A stretch of 64,000 bases of DNA from DATKFM01 sp963810485 (GCA_963810485.1 CAWENQ010000004.1:1008365-1072364), one strand, 5' to 3'. Shown: positions 46,189-54,664, counted from the stretch's first letter. Notes: generated by a model from the sequence alone, not told the origin. A program made the numbers and translations.

Positions 46189-46404
46189 TTAGTTACGGAA
46201 GATGTCCGAGTTGCGATTGCGGAACTCGTTGACCTGCCGCTCCGCCTCTTCCTTGGCGATGCCGTAGCGCTTCTGCACGCTGCCGACGAGCTGGTCGCGG
46301 TTGCCCTCGAGGATCTTCAGGTCATCGTCAGTGAGCTTGCCCCACTGCTCCTTCACCTTGCCCTTGAAGATCTTCCAGTTGCCGGAAGCTTGTTCCTGAT
46401 TCAT
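46189..46404 (-). CDS. CsbD family stress protein
   Basis: A 71-residue hydrophilic protein: MNQEQASGNWKIFKGKVKEQ and WGKLTDDDLKILEGNRDQL are the CsbD core, followed by GSVQKRYGIAKEEAERQV. CsbD proteins are induced by the general stress response in many bacteria; molecular function is unknown. Ribosome site GAGGAG. An EcfG-type promoter lies 70 bases upstream. Confidence 0.95.
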   Translation of the reverse strand: MNQEQASGNWKIFKGKVKEQWGKLTDDDLKILEGNRDQLVGSVQKRYGIAKEEAERQVNEFRNRNSDIFRN

Positions 46405-46473
46405 GACAATCTCCTCATCTGTACTATCGTATCAATCAATGAGTCCCGCCGTTGTCGACGGCACTAATATAAG

Positions 46474-46498
46474 AACGCCAGCGGTTTAACAGGGTTCC
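46474..46498 (-). promoter_or_regulatory. Putative EcfG promoter of csbD-like gene
   Basis: Minus strand: GGAAC (46498-46494), 17 bases, GTT (46476-46474). Full match to GGAAC-N17-GTT, upstream of the CsbD gene and downstream of the next gene's stop codon. Confidence 0.7.
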
Positions 46499-46512
46499 GC
46501 CGAAGTCCGCGG

Positions 46513-46743
46513 TCAGCCTGCGTCGTTCTTGCGCAGCACGGCCGGATCCTCGCCACGAGATTTGCTCTTGCCGGCTTGTTCCGCGCGTTCGAGCTCGGCC
46601 TTCTGCGGACCGTCGACCGCTTGCTCCGCGCGTTTCGCTTGCTCCTCGACTTTGCCGGAGCGCGCAAATTCCTTGGTTGCCCGGTTGTAGGCGCGGGCAG
46701 CCGTACGATTGCCCTCGCCCTCGTTCCGCTGTTTTTCCGTCAT
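46513..46743 (-). CDS. Small charged hypothetical protein, 76 residues
   Basis: Entirely hydrophilic: MTEKQRNEGEGNRTAARAYN, then ATKEFARSGKVEEQAKRAEQ and a disordered basic tail. GNRTAARAYN-like starts recur in small stress-associated proteins of alphaproteobacteria, in my recollection. Ribosome site GGAGG. It lies between other stress genes and may share the promoter of the 108-residue gene upstream, although a hairpin separates them. Confidence 0.7.
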   Translation of the reverse strand: MTEKQRNEGEGNRTAARAYNRATKEFARSGKVEEQAKRAEQAVDGPQKAELERAEQAGKSKSRGEDPAVLRKNDAG

Positions 46744-46768
46744 GGGAGACCTCCGATAAAAATTGCAA

Positions 46769-46802
46769 AGCGGAGCAAGAGAAGCCGTGCGACTTCTCCG
46801 CT
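46769..46802 (-). terminator. Hairpin with T-run between two stress genes
   Basis: On the minus strand AGCGGAG pairs with CTCCGCT, with an inner AAG/CTT pairing, followed by TTGCAATTTTTA. It lies after the 108-residue gene and before the 76-residue gene. The internal loop makes it a moderate terminator. Confidence 0.5.
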
Positions 46803-46827
46803 CAGCTTTCGCAAACTCAGCTAAGAG

Positions 46828-47154
46828 CTAACGGCGCTCCTCGCCGCGACCCGACTCGCGGCCGCGATTGTCGCCGCCTGGGCTTTCGACATTGCCACGC
46901 TCAGGATTGCCTTCCTCTTTGCGGCGGGCCTGGTTGACGTCCGGATTCTCGCGGCCAACATCCCGGCGTTCCGGCGGCTGCTTTTCCGAACCGCTGTCCT
47001 TGGCATCCCGATACTTTTTGCCGGCATAGATATCCGGCGCCTTGCCCGGGAATTCCTCGGGGCGCGGATCCGGCGTGCCCGCCGGATTCTTGTCCTGGGG
47101 ATAGCCAGGCACCTTGTCCTTGCCGCCGGTATTGGCGGGATTCTTATTCTGCAT
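46828..47154 (-). CDS. Disordered hydrophilic protein, 108 residues
   Basis: MQNKNPANTGGKDKVPGYPQ starts a protein made almost wholly of Pro, Gly, Asp, Glu, Lys, Arg and Asn, ending RGRESGRGEERR. No hydrophobic core, signal or known domain. Composition resembles hydrophilin-type protective proteins. Ribosome site GGAGGAG eight bases before ATG 47154. A GGAAC-N18-TT element is upstream. Confidence 0.7.
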   Translation of the reverse strand: MQNKNPANTGGKDKVPGYPQDKNPAGTPDPRPEEFPGKAPDIYAGKKYRDAKDSGSEKQPPERRDVGRENPDVNQARRKEEGNPERGNVESPGGDNRGRESGRGEERR

Positions 47155-47227
47155 TATCAATCTCCTCCAGAAATTACGCCGGCTATGCCGGCAGGCTGGG
47201 CCGGCCCAAATCGGACCCTTCTAGAAA

Positions 47228-47252
47228 AATGCCAGCGCGGGAGGATGGTTCC
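47228..47252 (-). promoter_or_regulatory. Putative EcfG promoter of the 108-residue gene
   Basis: Minus strand: GGAAC (47252-47248), 17 bases, ATT (47230-47228), followed by TTT. It fits GGAAC-N18-TT and lies about 75 bases before ATG 47154. Confidence 0.5.
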
Positions 47253-47264
47253 GCGGTGCGGCGA

Positions 47265-47339
47265 CTAGCCCCAGATCAGCCAGATGATAACCAGCACCGA
47301 CAGTGGCACGCCGAGCAGCCAGGCAATGAGATATCGCAT
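47265..47339 (-). CDS. 24-residue membrane micropeptide
   Basis: ATG at 47339 reads MRYLIAWLLGVPLSVLVIIW followed by LIWG and a stop: a single hydrophobic helix. GGAGA lies about eight bases upstream of the ATG, and a full-match stress promoter is 36 bases further up. I recall similar short membrane peptides in other proteobacteria but cannot name a family. Function unknown. Confidence 0.7.
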   Translation of the reverse strand: MRYLIAWLLGVPLSVLVIIWLIWG

Positions 47340-47374
47340 TTGTACGTCTCCGCATTTCAGTTGTGGCGTCAAAC

Positions 47375-47399
47375 AACCATTTGCGGACCCATCTGTTCC
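47375..47399 (-). promoter_or_regulatory. Putative EcfG promoter of the micropeptide
   Basis: Minus strand: GGAAC (47399-47395), 17 bases, GTT (47377-47375). Predicted transcript start leaves a leader of roughly 25-30 bases carrying the ribosome site. Divergent from the PRC-barrel promoter about 60 bases away. Confidence 0.7.
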
Positions 47400-47455
47400 C
47401 AATCGCAACTCCCTATGATTCCATATGGAAACCGGTTCAAGGGCCCGACGAATTT

Positions 47456-47480
47456 GGAACCCTCTTACTTAGGGGCTGTT
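47456..47480 (+). promoter_or_regulatory. Putative EcfG promoter of the PRC-barrel gene
   Basis: GGAAC (47456-47460), 17 bases, GTT (47478-47480). Full match, 74 bases before ATG 47555. Confidence 0.7.
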
Positions 47481-47554
47481 TCTTTCTCATCAGGTCAGCG
47501 TGGGTGATCCACGGGGCCGTGGAAACTCAACTTTACGAAGACCGGAGAGGGAAC

Positions 47555-48497
47555 ATGAACAAGCATCTTTCAACCACTGCGATCGCAGCCGTCCTGGGCA
47601 TCGGCCTGCTGGCCGCGCCGATTTCCTTCGTGCCTCATGACGCCGTCGCGGCGACCGCGGAAACCGCGGCCGTCGACGCGCAGAAGCTGATCGGCCAGAA
47701 CATCGAGAACGCGAGCGGCGAGACCGTGGGCGAGGTGGAGAGCGTCGTCATCGACGGTGACGGCAACGTGAAGTATGTCATTGCCGGCGTCGGCGGCTTC
47801 CTCGGGCTGGGCGAGAAGCATGTGGCCCTGCACTGGGACGAGCTGACGATCAGCGAGAACGGCGACAAGGTCATGGCGAACGTGACCAAGGAACAGCTCG
47901 AGGCGCTGCCGGAGCACAAGTTCCCGGAGACCGCCAAGCCGGGCATGGTCTACTCCTACGACGATGACGTGGCGGTGAATCCGTATATTGCCGAGCGCAC
48001 CCCGCCGGCACCGGCCGCTGATTCAACGGCCGCTGCGCCGGAAGCCACAACGGAGACGCCGCCTGCCTCCACCACCGAGCCACCGCTGACTCGAGCACCG
48101 CGGCCGCGCCGGAGCCACACCGGAGACGCCCCCCGCCTCCACAACCGAACAGACCGCCGACTCAACCACGGCGACCACGCCGGAAGTGGCGCCGCCTGAG
48201 GCCGCGATCGAGCCGGCCGCCGGCATTCCGGGGATGCGTGCCAGCGAGATCATCGGCGCCAGCGTGAACACGCCCGATGGCACGAATATCGGCGAGATCA
48301 GCGAAGTCATCGTACAGTCCAACGGCAGCATCAACGGCGTCGTCGTTGATGTCGGCGGCTTCCTGGGAATGGGTGAGAAGCCGGTCCTGCTGGGCTGGAA
48401 CGACCTCAGCTTCGCCGGTAATGCCGATGCCGTCGTAGTTTCGACGGCGCTGAGCAAGGAGCAGCTCAACAGCATGCCGGCCTACAAGACGATGTAA
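47555..48497 (+). pseudogene. Exported two-domain PRC-barrel protein, two frameshifts
   Basis: Starts MNKHLSTTAIAAVLGIGLLAAP with a Sec signal and CGGAGAGGG ribosome site. The first PRC-barrel domain (IGQNIENASGETVGEVESVV, then GGFLGLGEKHVALHWDEL) is followed by a Pro/Thr/Ala-rich linker with three similar repeats, then a second PRC-barrel (ASEIIGASVNTPDGTNIGEI, GGFLGMGEKPVLLGW). Inside the linker the frame shifts twice, near 48087 and 48111. Comparison of the repeats suggests one G is missing at each place; adding two bases gives exactly 314 residues. PRC-barrel stress proteins of this type are common in GSR regulons. Confidence 0.85.
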
Positions 48498-48580
48498 CGT
48501 ACCTTCTGCGCGGTGGAGCCGGGCGGCAACTCGCTCGGCTCCACGGTGTCGGAGCGGGAACTCAGGACAACGGTGATTCC

Positions 48581-49198
48581 ATGGCAAAGCAATTTACATT
48601 GATGCCCCTGCCCTACGATAGCTCGGCGCTGCGGCCCGTGATCTCCGCTCGCGCCGTGGAGCTGCATCACGGCAAGCATCACAAGGGTTATGTCGACAAG
48701 CTGAACAAGCTGGTGAAGGACACGCCCTACGCCCACATGACACTGGAAGGCATCATCCGGAAATCCGCCGGCGACGAGTCCGCAAAGAAGATTTTCAATA
48801 ATGCCGGCCAGGTCTGGAACCACGATTTCTTCTGGCATTCCATGGCGCCTGGCGGCGGCAAGCCGGACAAGCACATGCGCTCGCAGATTGAGACTGGGTT
48901 CGGCTCGCTCGACCAGTTCAATGAGACCTTCGTCAAGACCGGTGTCGAGCATTTCGGCAGCGGCTGGGTATGGCTCAGCGCCGCCAATGACGGCGGCCTC
49001 AAGATCGTGGCAACGCACGATGCCAAGTCACCGCTGGTGGACGGCCATCGTCCCCTGTTGTGCTGCGACCTCTGGGAGCACGCCTACTATCTCGACTACC
49101 AGAACGACCGCGAAGGCTTTCTGCAGGATTTCCTCGGCAAGCTGGCCAATTGGGACTTCGCCGCGCAACAGCACGCGACACCGGCCGCCGCCGAATAG
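48581..49198 (+). CDS. sodB: Superoxide dismutase (Fe/Mn family)
   Basis: Removes superoxide. The 205-residue product shows the metal ligands in order: His in ARAVELHHGKHHKGYV, His in VWNHDFFWHSM, and Asp/His in CCDLWEHAYYLDYQN. GPGGGK-like loops (APGGGKPD) and length fit the iron/cambialistic group, so the symbol sodB is a choice between iron and manganese forms. No signal peptide, so cytoplasmic. No GGAAC promoter of its own was found; it may be read from the PRC-barrel promoter. Confidence 0.93.
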   Translation: MAKQFTLMPLPYDSSALRPVISARAVELHHGKHHKGYVDKLNKLVKDTPYAHMTLEGIIRKSAGDESAKKIFNNAGQVWNHDFFWHSMAPGGGKPDKHMRSQIETGFGSLDQFNETFVKTGVEHFGSGWVWLSAANDGGLKIVATHDAKSPLVDGHRPLLCCDLWEHAYYLDYQNDREGFLQDFLGKLANWDFAAQQHATPAAAE

Positions 49199-49207
49199 CG
49201 GCCCCGC

Positions 49208-49567
49208 CTATGTCAGCCGCGCCAAGGCGTCGGCAAGCTGCCGCGTGTCATAGGGCTTGGACAGAAAGACGAACCTGACCTTTTGCGGGTCGAGATCGAC
49301 GGCTTTCGGACTATGGCCGGAAGCGAAGATCACCCGCAAATCGGCGCGTTTCTTGCTGGCCTCCCCCACTAAGGTGACTCCGTTCATGTCCGGCAGCGCA
49401 ATGTCGACGATCAGCAGGTTGATTGACGGATTCTCGGCCAAGAGGTCCAGGGCGTCGCCACCACGCGCCGCTTCCTGCACGCTATGGCCGAGATCCTGCA
49501 GCATCCCGGCAGTGGACATGCGGATCAGCGCATCGTCGTCGACGAGAAGGATGGAAAGCCCATTCAT
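49208..49567 (-). CDS. Possible separate single-domain response regulator (internal start)
   Basis: Within the hybrid kinase frame, ATG 49567 (MNGLSILLVDDDALIRMSTA) is preceded at eight bases by AAAGGAGGTG, a near-perfect Shine-Dalgarno site. Translation from here gives a complete 119-residue CheY-like receiver with phosphoacceptor Asp in LLIVDIALPD and the late Lys in VFLSKPYD. Either it is made as an extra product, or an upstream single-base error has fused two genes. Single-domain receivers are known modulators of GSR kinases. Confidence 0.45.
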   Translation of the reverse strand: MNGLSILLVDDDALIRMSTAGMLQDLGHSVQEAARGGDALDLLAENPSINLLIVDIALPDMNGVTLVGEASKKRADLRVIFASGHSPKAVDLDPQKVRFVFLSKPYDTRQLADALARLT

Positions 49568-51778
49568 GCCTGACACCTCCTTTCGGGAGCCATCGCGCCG
49601 CCGGTCGGCGTTGCGCTTCTCCTCCAGCACCGTGCGGAGTTTCCGGCTCAGCTCCGGCTCGCGATAGGGCTTGCTGAGAAGCTGCACACCTTCATCCAGC
49701 CGCCCGTGATGGATGATGGCGTTCTCCGTGTAACCTGACGTAAAAAGCACCGCCAGGGATGGCAAGAGCTCCTGGGCACGGTTCGCCAGCACGCGGCCGC
49801 TGACGGCGCCGGACATGACGACGTCGGTGAACAACAGATCCACCGTGGTGCCGTTCTGCAGTATCTCCAGGGCCTGCTCGCCGTCCTTGGCCTCGATCAC
49901 CTGATAGCCGAGACTCCGCGTCATCTCGGCGACGGCGTGGCGCACATCCTCGTCATCCTCGACCAGCAGGATGCGCTCGCTGCCGCCGGTCGCCGGCGCG
50001 TCGTCGAACAACTCGACCGCTTCCTCGGGACGCCGGGACCGCGGCAGATAGACCTTGATCGTCGTGCCATGGCCGACCTCACTGTAGATCTTGGCGTGGC
50101 CGTTGGATTGCTTGACGAAGCCGTAGACCATACTGAGGCCCAGCCCGGTCCCCTTGCCCTCCGGCTTGGTGGTGAAGAACGGCTCGAACGCCCGGGCCAC
50201 CACATCGGCGGGCATGCCCGAGCCGGTATCGGTCACGGCCAGCATGATGTATTGGCCCGCCGTCACCTCGTCATGCCAGCGGGCGTAATCCTCATCGAGC
50301 ACGGCGTTGGCCAGCTCGATGGTCAGCTTGCCGCCACGGGGCATGGCGTCCCGCGCATTGACGGCAAGATTCAGGATCGTGTTCTCCACCTGGTTGACGT
50401 CAACGAAGGTGTTCCACAGCCCCGCATCGACGACGGTCTCGATCTCGATGGTTTCGCCCAGCGTCCGGTGCAGCAGGTCGCCCATGGCGCGGACTCGCCG
50501 GCCCAGATTGACCACCACCGGTTCCAGCGGCTGGCGGCGGGCGAAAGCCAATAGCTGTCCGGTGAGCTGTGCGCCGCGCGTTGCAGCTATGCTGGCATGC
50601 TCGATATTGGCAGCCAGCTTTTCGGGATCCTGCTTGTGCCGCGCCATGAGATCCAGGTTGCTGGCGATGACCTGCAGCAAATTGTTGAAGTCATGGGCGA
50701 CGCCGCCGGTGAGATGACCGATAGCTTCCATTTTTTGCGCCTGGCGCACGACCTGCTCGTTCTGCAGCCGTTCGGTGATGTCAGAGCAGGTCATGACGAT
50801 GCTGCCGGTTTCGGTGCGCTTATGGGCGCATTCCAACTCGCGGCCGCCGACGCGCAACCTTGGCCTGAGCTTTGACATCTGCGCCGGTCCGGCGATCCCC
50901 GCATCTTCTTCTCCGAGATCGAACAGGCGATCCGCACGCCCGCGGTCGAACTCCAGGAATTCGCCGAATTGCCGGCCGAAGCGCGGAAAATCATCGGGGT
51001 AGCCGGCGAAGCTGAAGAAGCGCGGATTCCACGCCAGCAATCCCTTCACCGGATCAAAGGCGGCGACGCCCTCGCGCGTATTGTCGAGCGTGGTTTGCAG
51101 CAAGCTCGCTTGCTCCCGCAACTCCTCCTGCGCGGCCTGCAATCGATTGAAATTGCGCCCGAGCGCGATGCCGCCGACGACCGCGACGATCAAGCCCAGG
51201 GCCGCGGCCAGCAGCGCCGCCAGCCTTGCCCGATCCACGCCGCTAGTGATGATCTCACGATTATGCAGGACTTCCTGGTCCATCTGTGCGACCAGATTGT
51301 CGACCTGCGCCCGGATCCTATCCATCACCTGCTTGCCGAAGTCGGTGATGGCGCGCTGGCGCGCTGCCTCGAAGCCCTGTGTCTTGGTGATCTCGAGCGA
51401 GTGGCGGATCTCGGCCAGCTTGGCGTCGATAGATTCCTGAAGTGTGGCAACGTTCCGCATCACGCCAGGCTTGTCCTCGGCGAGCGTCTGCAGCTGCAGC
51501 AGCAGGGGCGGAAGCTTATCCAGGCTCTCCAAATATGGTGCGAGATAGGCGGGGTCTTGCGCCAGGAGATAGCCGCGATGCCCAGTTTCGGCATCCTGCA
51601 GTTCCGAGAACAGTTGGCGGACCGTCTGCAGCACCAGGCTGTCCTTCAGAGCCTGTGCTCGGTCCAGCTTCAACTGAGAGAACGCCGCAAAGGTGAAATA
51701 ACTGCTGGCCGCCAGCAGCAGAAACACCACTGTCACTGCGGCAAAGAACCAGTTCTTCGCTCTTTGAAACCGTTTCAA
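49208..51778 (-). CDS. Hybrid sensor histidine kinase: CHASE3, PAS, kinase, two receiver domains
   Basis: An 856-residue membrane sensor. One helix at about 13-32, a CHASE3 periplasmic domain (QDAETGHRGYLLAQDPAYL), a second helix at about 185-205, a PAS-like domain (LDNTREGVAAFDP), phosphoacceptor H362 in GGVAHDFNNLLQ, an ATPase domain (NLAVNARDAMP, DTGSGMP, GTGLGLSMVYG), then a receiver (LLFTDVVMSG) and a second receiver at the C-terminus (LLIVDIALPD). It lies 33 bases after the PhyR-linked kinase on the same strand. The last receiver has its own strong ribosome site and may be a separate protein. Confidence 0.88.
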   Translation of the reverse strand: MKRFQRAKNWFFAAVTVVFLLLAASSYFTFAAFSQLKLDRAQALKDSLVLQTVRQLFSELQDAETGHRGYLLAQDPAYLAPYLESLDKLPPLLLQLQTLAEDKPGVMRNVATLQESIDAKLAEIRHSLEITKTQGFEAARQRAITDFGKQVMDRIRAQVDNLVAQMDQEVLHNREIITSGVDRARLAALLAAALGLIVAVVGGIALGRNFNRLQAAQEELREQASLLQTTLDNTREGVAAFDPVKGLLAWNPRFFSFAGYPDDFPRFGRQFGEFLEFDRGRADRLFDLGEEDAGIAGPAQMSKLRPRLRVGGRELECAHKRTETGSIVMTCSDITERLQNEQVVRQAQKMEAIGHLTGGVAHDFNNLLQVIASNLDLMARHKQDPEKLAANIEHASIAATRGAQLTGQLLAFARRQPLEPVVVNLGRRVRAMGDLLHRTLGETIEIETVVDAGLWNTFVDVNQVENTILNLAVNARDAMPRGGKLTIELANAVLDEDYARWHDEVTAGQYIMLAVTDTGSGMPADVVARAFEPFFTTKPEGKGTGLGLSMVYGFVKQSNGHAKIYSEVGHGTTIKVYLPRSRRPEEAVELFDDAPATGGSERILLVEDDEDVRHAVAEMTRSLGYQVIEAKDGEQALEILQNGTTVDLLFTDVVMSGAVSGRVLANRAQELLPSLAVLFTSGYTENAIIHHGRLDEGVQLLSKPYREPELSRKLRTVLEEKRNADRRRDGSRKEVSGMNGLSILLVDDDALIRMSTAGMLQDLGHSVQEAARGGDALDLLAENPSINLLIVDIALPDMNGVTLVGEASKKRADLRVIFASGHSPKAVDLDPQKVRFVFLSKPYDTRQLADALARLT

Positions 51779-51811
51779 TTCAGGCCCCCGCCTTTTTCTC
51801 GTATTATGCGG

Positions 51812-53566
51812 TCATTGTGGTGCTTGTTGCTCATTAGGCAATGGCTTCTCCGGCCCCGGGTTGTTTAGTGCGAACCTCACCAGGACCGACGAGCCCGGCC
51901 GCCCCAATGTCTTGATCTCAGCGCCGAGCTGAGTCGCAAAGCCGCGCACCAGCGAGAACCCGAGGGTGGTCGGCTGCGCGGAGAAAATATCCGGGCCGTC
52001 CTCGGACGGCGATGGCAGACCGATGCCGTCATCGGAAACGGCCACCTCAGCCACACCATCCGCGACGCTCAGCCCGACGGTGACTTTGCCGGACCGGTTG
52101 TCCGGAAATGCATGCTTCAGGGAATTGGTCACGAGCTCTGTCACCAGCAAGGCCAGTGGGACGGCATGTTCGATGCCCACATCCACTGACGCCACATCGA
52201 CCGACAAGGAAACGCGCGTGCGCGACACGCCGGAACTGACCTGTATGAGCTGGCACAGTTCGCCCAGCAATGCCTTGGCATTGACCGACTGATGCTCGGG
52301 ATTCTCGTACAGATGCCGGTGAACCAGGGCCAGCGCCTGTACGCGGATGCGCACTTCCTGCAGGGATTGCCGGGCGGGTTCGTTCTGGAGGCCACGCGAG
52401 TAGAGGTTGAGCAGGCTGGTGACGGTCTGCAGGTTGTTCTTCACCCGGTGATGGATCTCCCGCAACAGAAGTTCCTTCTGCTCCAGCGCCGCCTTCAGCT
52501 CGTTCTGCCGGGTATCGAGCCGTGCCGCCGTTTCCGCCAGCGTGTCGCCGAGTTGCTTGATCTCCGCCGGTGCGCCGTCGAGGTCCGCACGGGCCGACAG
52601 ATTGCCCTTGCTGAGCGCCGACGTGGTCACCAGGAGCCGGCTCGTCCAGCGTGTGACCAGCAGCCTTGTGCCGAGCCAGGCCGCCAGCACGCCGGATATC
52701 CAGATTGCCGTCACCAGCAGGATTTGCGCCACCAGATCGCGATCGATCCAGCCCGGACCGCCGGTCTTTGGCACGCCGACAAGGACGAACAGGCTGCCTT
52801 TCTCCAGCGCAGAGACCGCATAGACACGGGCAATGCCATCTTTCGCCGTCGTCTGGAAGGTTGCGCCATCGTTGCTTTGCGCCGCCGTGATTTCGCCAGC
52901 CGGGGGCAATCCGCTGTCGCCAAGTCCGGCCGGCACCGTCGCCCCATGCAGCATGAGGCCGTTGCGATCCAGCAGATAGACCACGCCATCGGTCGGCAGG
53001 GTGAGGAATTGCTCGCCGGAATTGAGCTTGTCGAGGCGGATCGCCAGCGCCAGCACCGCCGCCACTTGATCCCCGCCGGACATCACCGGCTGTGCCAGCA
53101 CCAGCATGGGAACCGGCGGCTGCGCGCCCATCATGTAGCCGCTCAGATATTTGCTCTTGGCCGCGACTGCCTGCTGGAAATAGCTCTCCTTGCTGGCATC
53201 AAAGCCTTGGTGTTCGGCATCATTGGCACAGACCGCCCGGCCCTGCCGGTCGAGCACGACCAGCGAGGCATAAGCGGGATAGGGACGAATCGCCTGATCC
53301 AGGGTCGGCGGGCAGCGGCTTTCATCCACCGTGCCGGCGCTGGCGAACACATCCTTGCTCACAGAAAGATCGAGCAGGAGGTTGGTCGAATTCTCGATCA
53401 AGGCCAGCTGATAGGTCGAGGCTAGGGCTGCGAAGCTGCGGACCGAATCGCGCAGCCGGTCGGCGTTGACGCTCGATGCCTTGAACGCCTCGACAATCCC
53501 CATCAGCGTTGGGGGCAGGGCAACCAACGCGAACACCAGCATCAATCGATGCTTGAGCAGCCTCAC
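51812..53566 (-). CDS. Sensor histidine kinase, HisKA_2 family (PhyK candidate)
   Basis: A 584-residue kinase starting only 17 bases after phyR. One helix at about 8-24, a periplasmic Cache-like sensor (SLVVLDRQGRAVCAND, VVYLLDRNGLML), a helix at about 280-300, a HAMP-like linker, then H372 in LLREIHHRVKNNLQTVTSLL, the HisKA_2 signature, and an ATPase domain (LVTELVTNSLKHAFPD, VSDDGIGLP). HisKA_2/HWE kinases next to phyR are the usual phosphodonors to PhyR, so this is the prime candidate for PhyK. Symbol withheld because pairing is inferred from position. Confidence 0.88.
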   Translation of the reverse strand: MRLLKHRLMLVFALVALPPTLMGIVEAFKASSVNADRLRDSVRSFAALASTYQLALIENSTNLLLDLSVSKDVFASAGTVDESRCPPTLDQAIRPYPAYASLVVLDRQGRAVCANDAEHQGFDASKESYFQQAVAAKSKYLSGYMMGAQPPVPMLVLAQPVMSGGDQVAAVLALAIRLDKLNSGEQFLTLPTDGVVYLLDRNGLMLHGATVPAGLGDSGLPPAGEITAAQSNDGATFQTTAKDGIARVYAVSALEKGSLFVLVGVPKTGGPGWIDRDLVAQILLVTAIWISGVLAAWLGTRLLVTRWTSRLLVTTSALSKGNLSARADLDGAPAEIKQLGDTLAETAARLDTRQNELKAALEQKELLLREIHHRVKNNLQTVTSLLNLYSRGLQNEPARQSLQEVRIRVQALALVHRHLYENPEHQSVNAKALLGELCQLIQVSSGVSRTRVSLSVDVASVDVGIEHAVPLALLVTELVTNSLKHAFPDNRSGKVTVGLSVADGVAEVAVSDDGIGLPSPSEDGPDIFSAQPTTLGFSLVRGFATQLGAEIKTLGRPGSSVLVRFALNNPGPEKPLPNEQQAPQ

Positions 53567-53583
53567 AATGTCCTCAAACTCCG

Positions 53584-54384
53584 CTAAGCGGAGCGCCGCT
53601 CCAGACTTCCCTCGCTGGCATTCGAGAGCGCCTGTGAGATCGTGGCCTTCAGGGTATCGGGCTCGAACGGCTTGGTGACCAGATAGGTCGGTTCCGGCCG
53701 TTCGCCGGTCAGCAACCGCTCGGGAAATGCGGTCACGAAGATCACGGGTACAGTTATGGATTGCAGGATCTTGCTGACGGCATCGATGCCCGATCCGCCG
53801 GCGCCGAGATTGATGTCGGCCAGCACGAGGCCGGGCTTCTTCGCCTTGGCCAGCGCCACCGCCTCCCGTTCGCTGCCGGCGATGCCGACCACGCTATGGC
53901 CCAGCTCGCGGACGATCGACGCGATATCGATGGCGATGACGAATTCATCCTCGATCACCAGCACCGAGGTCGCGAGCTGACGGTTCACTTCCGACCAGGC
54001 CTTCTCCAGTAGGACGGCCGCTTCGGCCGGCGCGATGCGCATGACGCTGGCGGCGGCATCGACTGGGAATCCTTCCAGCGCGGTCAGCAGCAGCATCTGT
54101 CGTTCCCGCGGCGGCAGCGCCTCCAGCCGGGCGCCAATGGAGCGGCCGGACGGGACCGCAGGCACTGGCTCGACCTTGGCGATCGGCAACCAGATATCGT
54201 GGAACAGGCGGTAAAGTTGAACGCGGATATCGGCTTCAGTGCTGATCCGGTGCGGTTCTTCCACCAGCACCTCCAGACAGACCCGGATATACTCGTCGCC
54301 GCGAGCCTGCGAACCGCTCAATGCCCGTGCGTAGCGTCGCAGATACGGCAATCGAACAGCAATTTCTTGAGCCAGGTCTGCCAT
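53584..54384 (-). CDS. phyR: General stress response regulator PhyR
   Basis: Anti-anti-sigma response regulator of 266 residues. The N-terminal half (to about 135) is a sigma-factor-like domain (LPYLRRYARALSGSQARGDE, then LEALPPRERQMLLLTALEGF). The C-terminal half is a receiver with SVLVIEDEFVIAID, phosphoacceptor D190 (LVLADINLG) and the PhyR-specific FATGUY-type stretch VIFVTAFPERLLTG. When phosphorylated it binds NepR and releases EcfG. Start ATG 54384 (MADLAQEIAV) follows GGGAGAT. It is divergent from nepR-ecfG across about 280 bases and heads an operon with two kinases. Confidence 0.96.
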   Translation of the reverse strand: MADLAQEIAVRLPYLRRYARALSGSQARGDEYIRVCLEVLVEEPHRISTEADIRVQLYRLFHDIWLPIAKVEPVPAVPSGRSIGARLEALPPRERQMLLLTALEGFPVDAAASVMRIAPAEAAVLLEKAWSEVNRQLATSVLVIEDEFVIAIDIASIVRELGHSVVGIAGSEREAVALAKAKKPGLVLADINLGAGGSGIDAVSKILQSITVPVIFVTAFPERLLTGERPEPTYLVTKPFEPDTLKATISQALSNASEGSLERRSA

Positions 54385-54452
54385 GAAGATCTCCCACCGA
54401 TGACTGTTATGAACAAATGGTGAACGGACAGAATATTTTTTCGCCTTGAAGA

Positions 54453-54479
54453 GGAACACTAGCCAGGGAAATGAGTTCC
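54453..54479. promoter_or_regulatory. Palindromic bidirectional EcfG promoter between phyR and nepR
   Basis: Plus strand: GGAAC (54453-54457), 17 bases, GTT (54475-54477). Minus strand: GGAAC (54479-54475), 17 bases, GTT (54457-54455). The element is GGAAC-N17-GTTCC, so the -35 box of one promoter is the -10 box of the other. It lies about 70 bases from phyR and 190 from nepR. The minus reading is the better placed; the plus reading may add to nepR-ecfG expression. Confidence 0.7.
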
Positions 54480-54569
54480 CTAGTACAAGGCGATTTGTCC
54501 GGCCCGTCGCCATGGGTCCTGTTGCGCATTTGCGCAACAGTCGCATACCGGCCATCACATAGGAAACAT

Positions 54570-54595
54570 GGAACAGGCACCGTCGGCGCGGGGTT
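54570..54595 (+). promoter_or_regulatory. Putative EcfG promoter of nepR-ecfG
   Basis: GGAAC (54570-54574), 18 bases, GTT (54593-54595): GGAAC-N19-TT, the longer spacing allowed for these sigma factors. It lies 70 bases before ATG 54665 and would give positive autoregulation of ecfG. Confidence 0.55.
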
Positions 54596-54664
54596 TAGCT
54601 TGCACGCGATCGGATCATCGGGATCTCACGCACGTGGCAAGTTTCGGTGCGGGGGATCGTGGCA

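Noticed and set aside
48508..48543. GTGGAGCCG / CGGCTCCAC hairpin after the PRC-barrel gene
   Set aside because: A 12-base loop and no T-run; not strong enough to call a terminator.
48557..48581. GGAAC just before the superoxide dismutase gene
   Set aside because: No TT at the right spacing, and the element would overlap the start codon.
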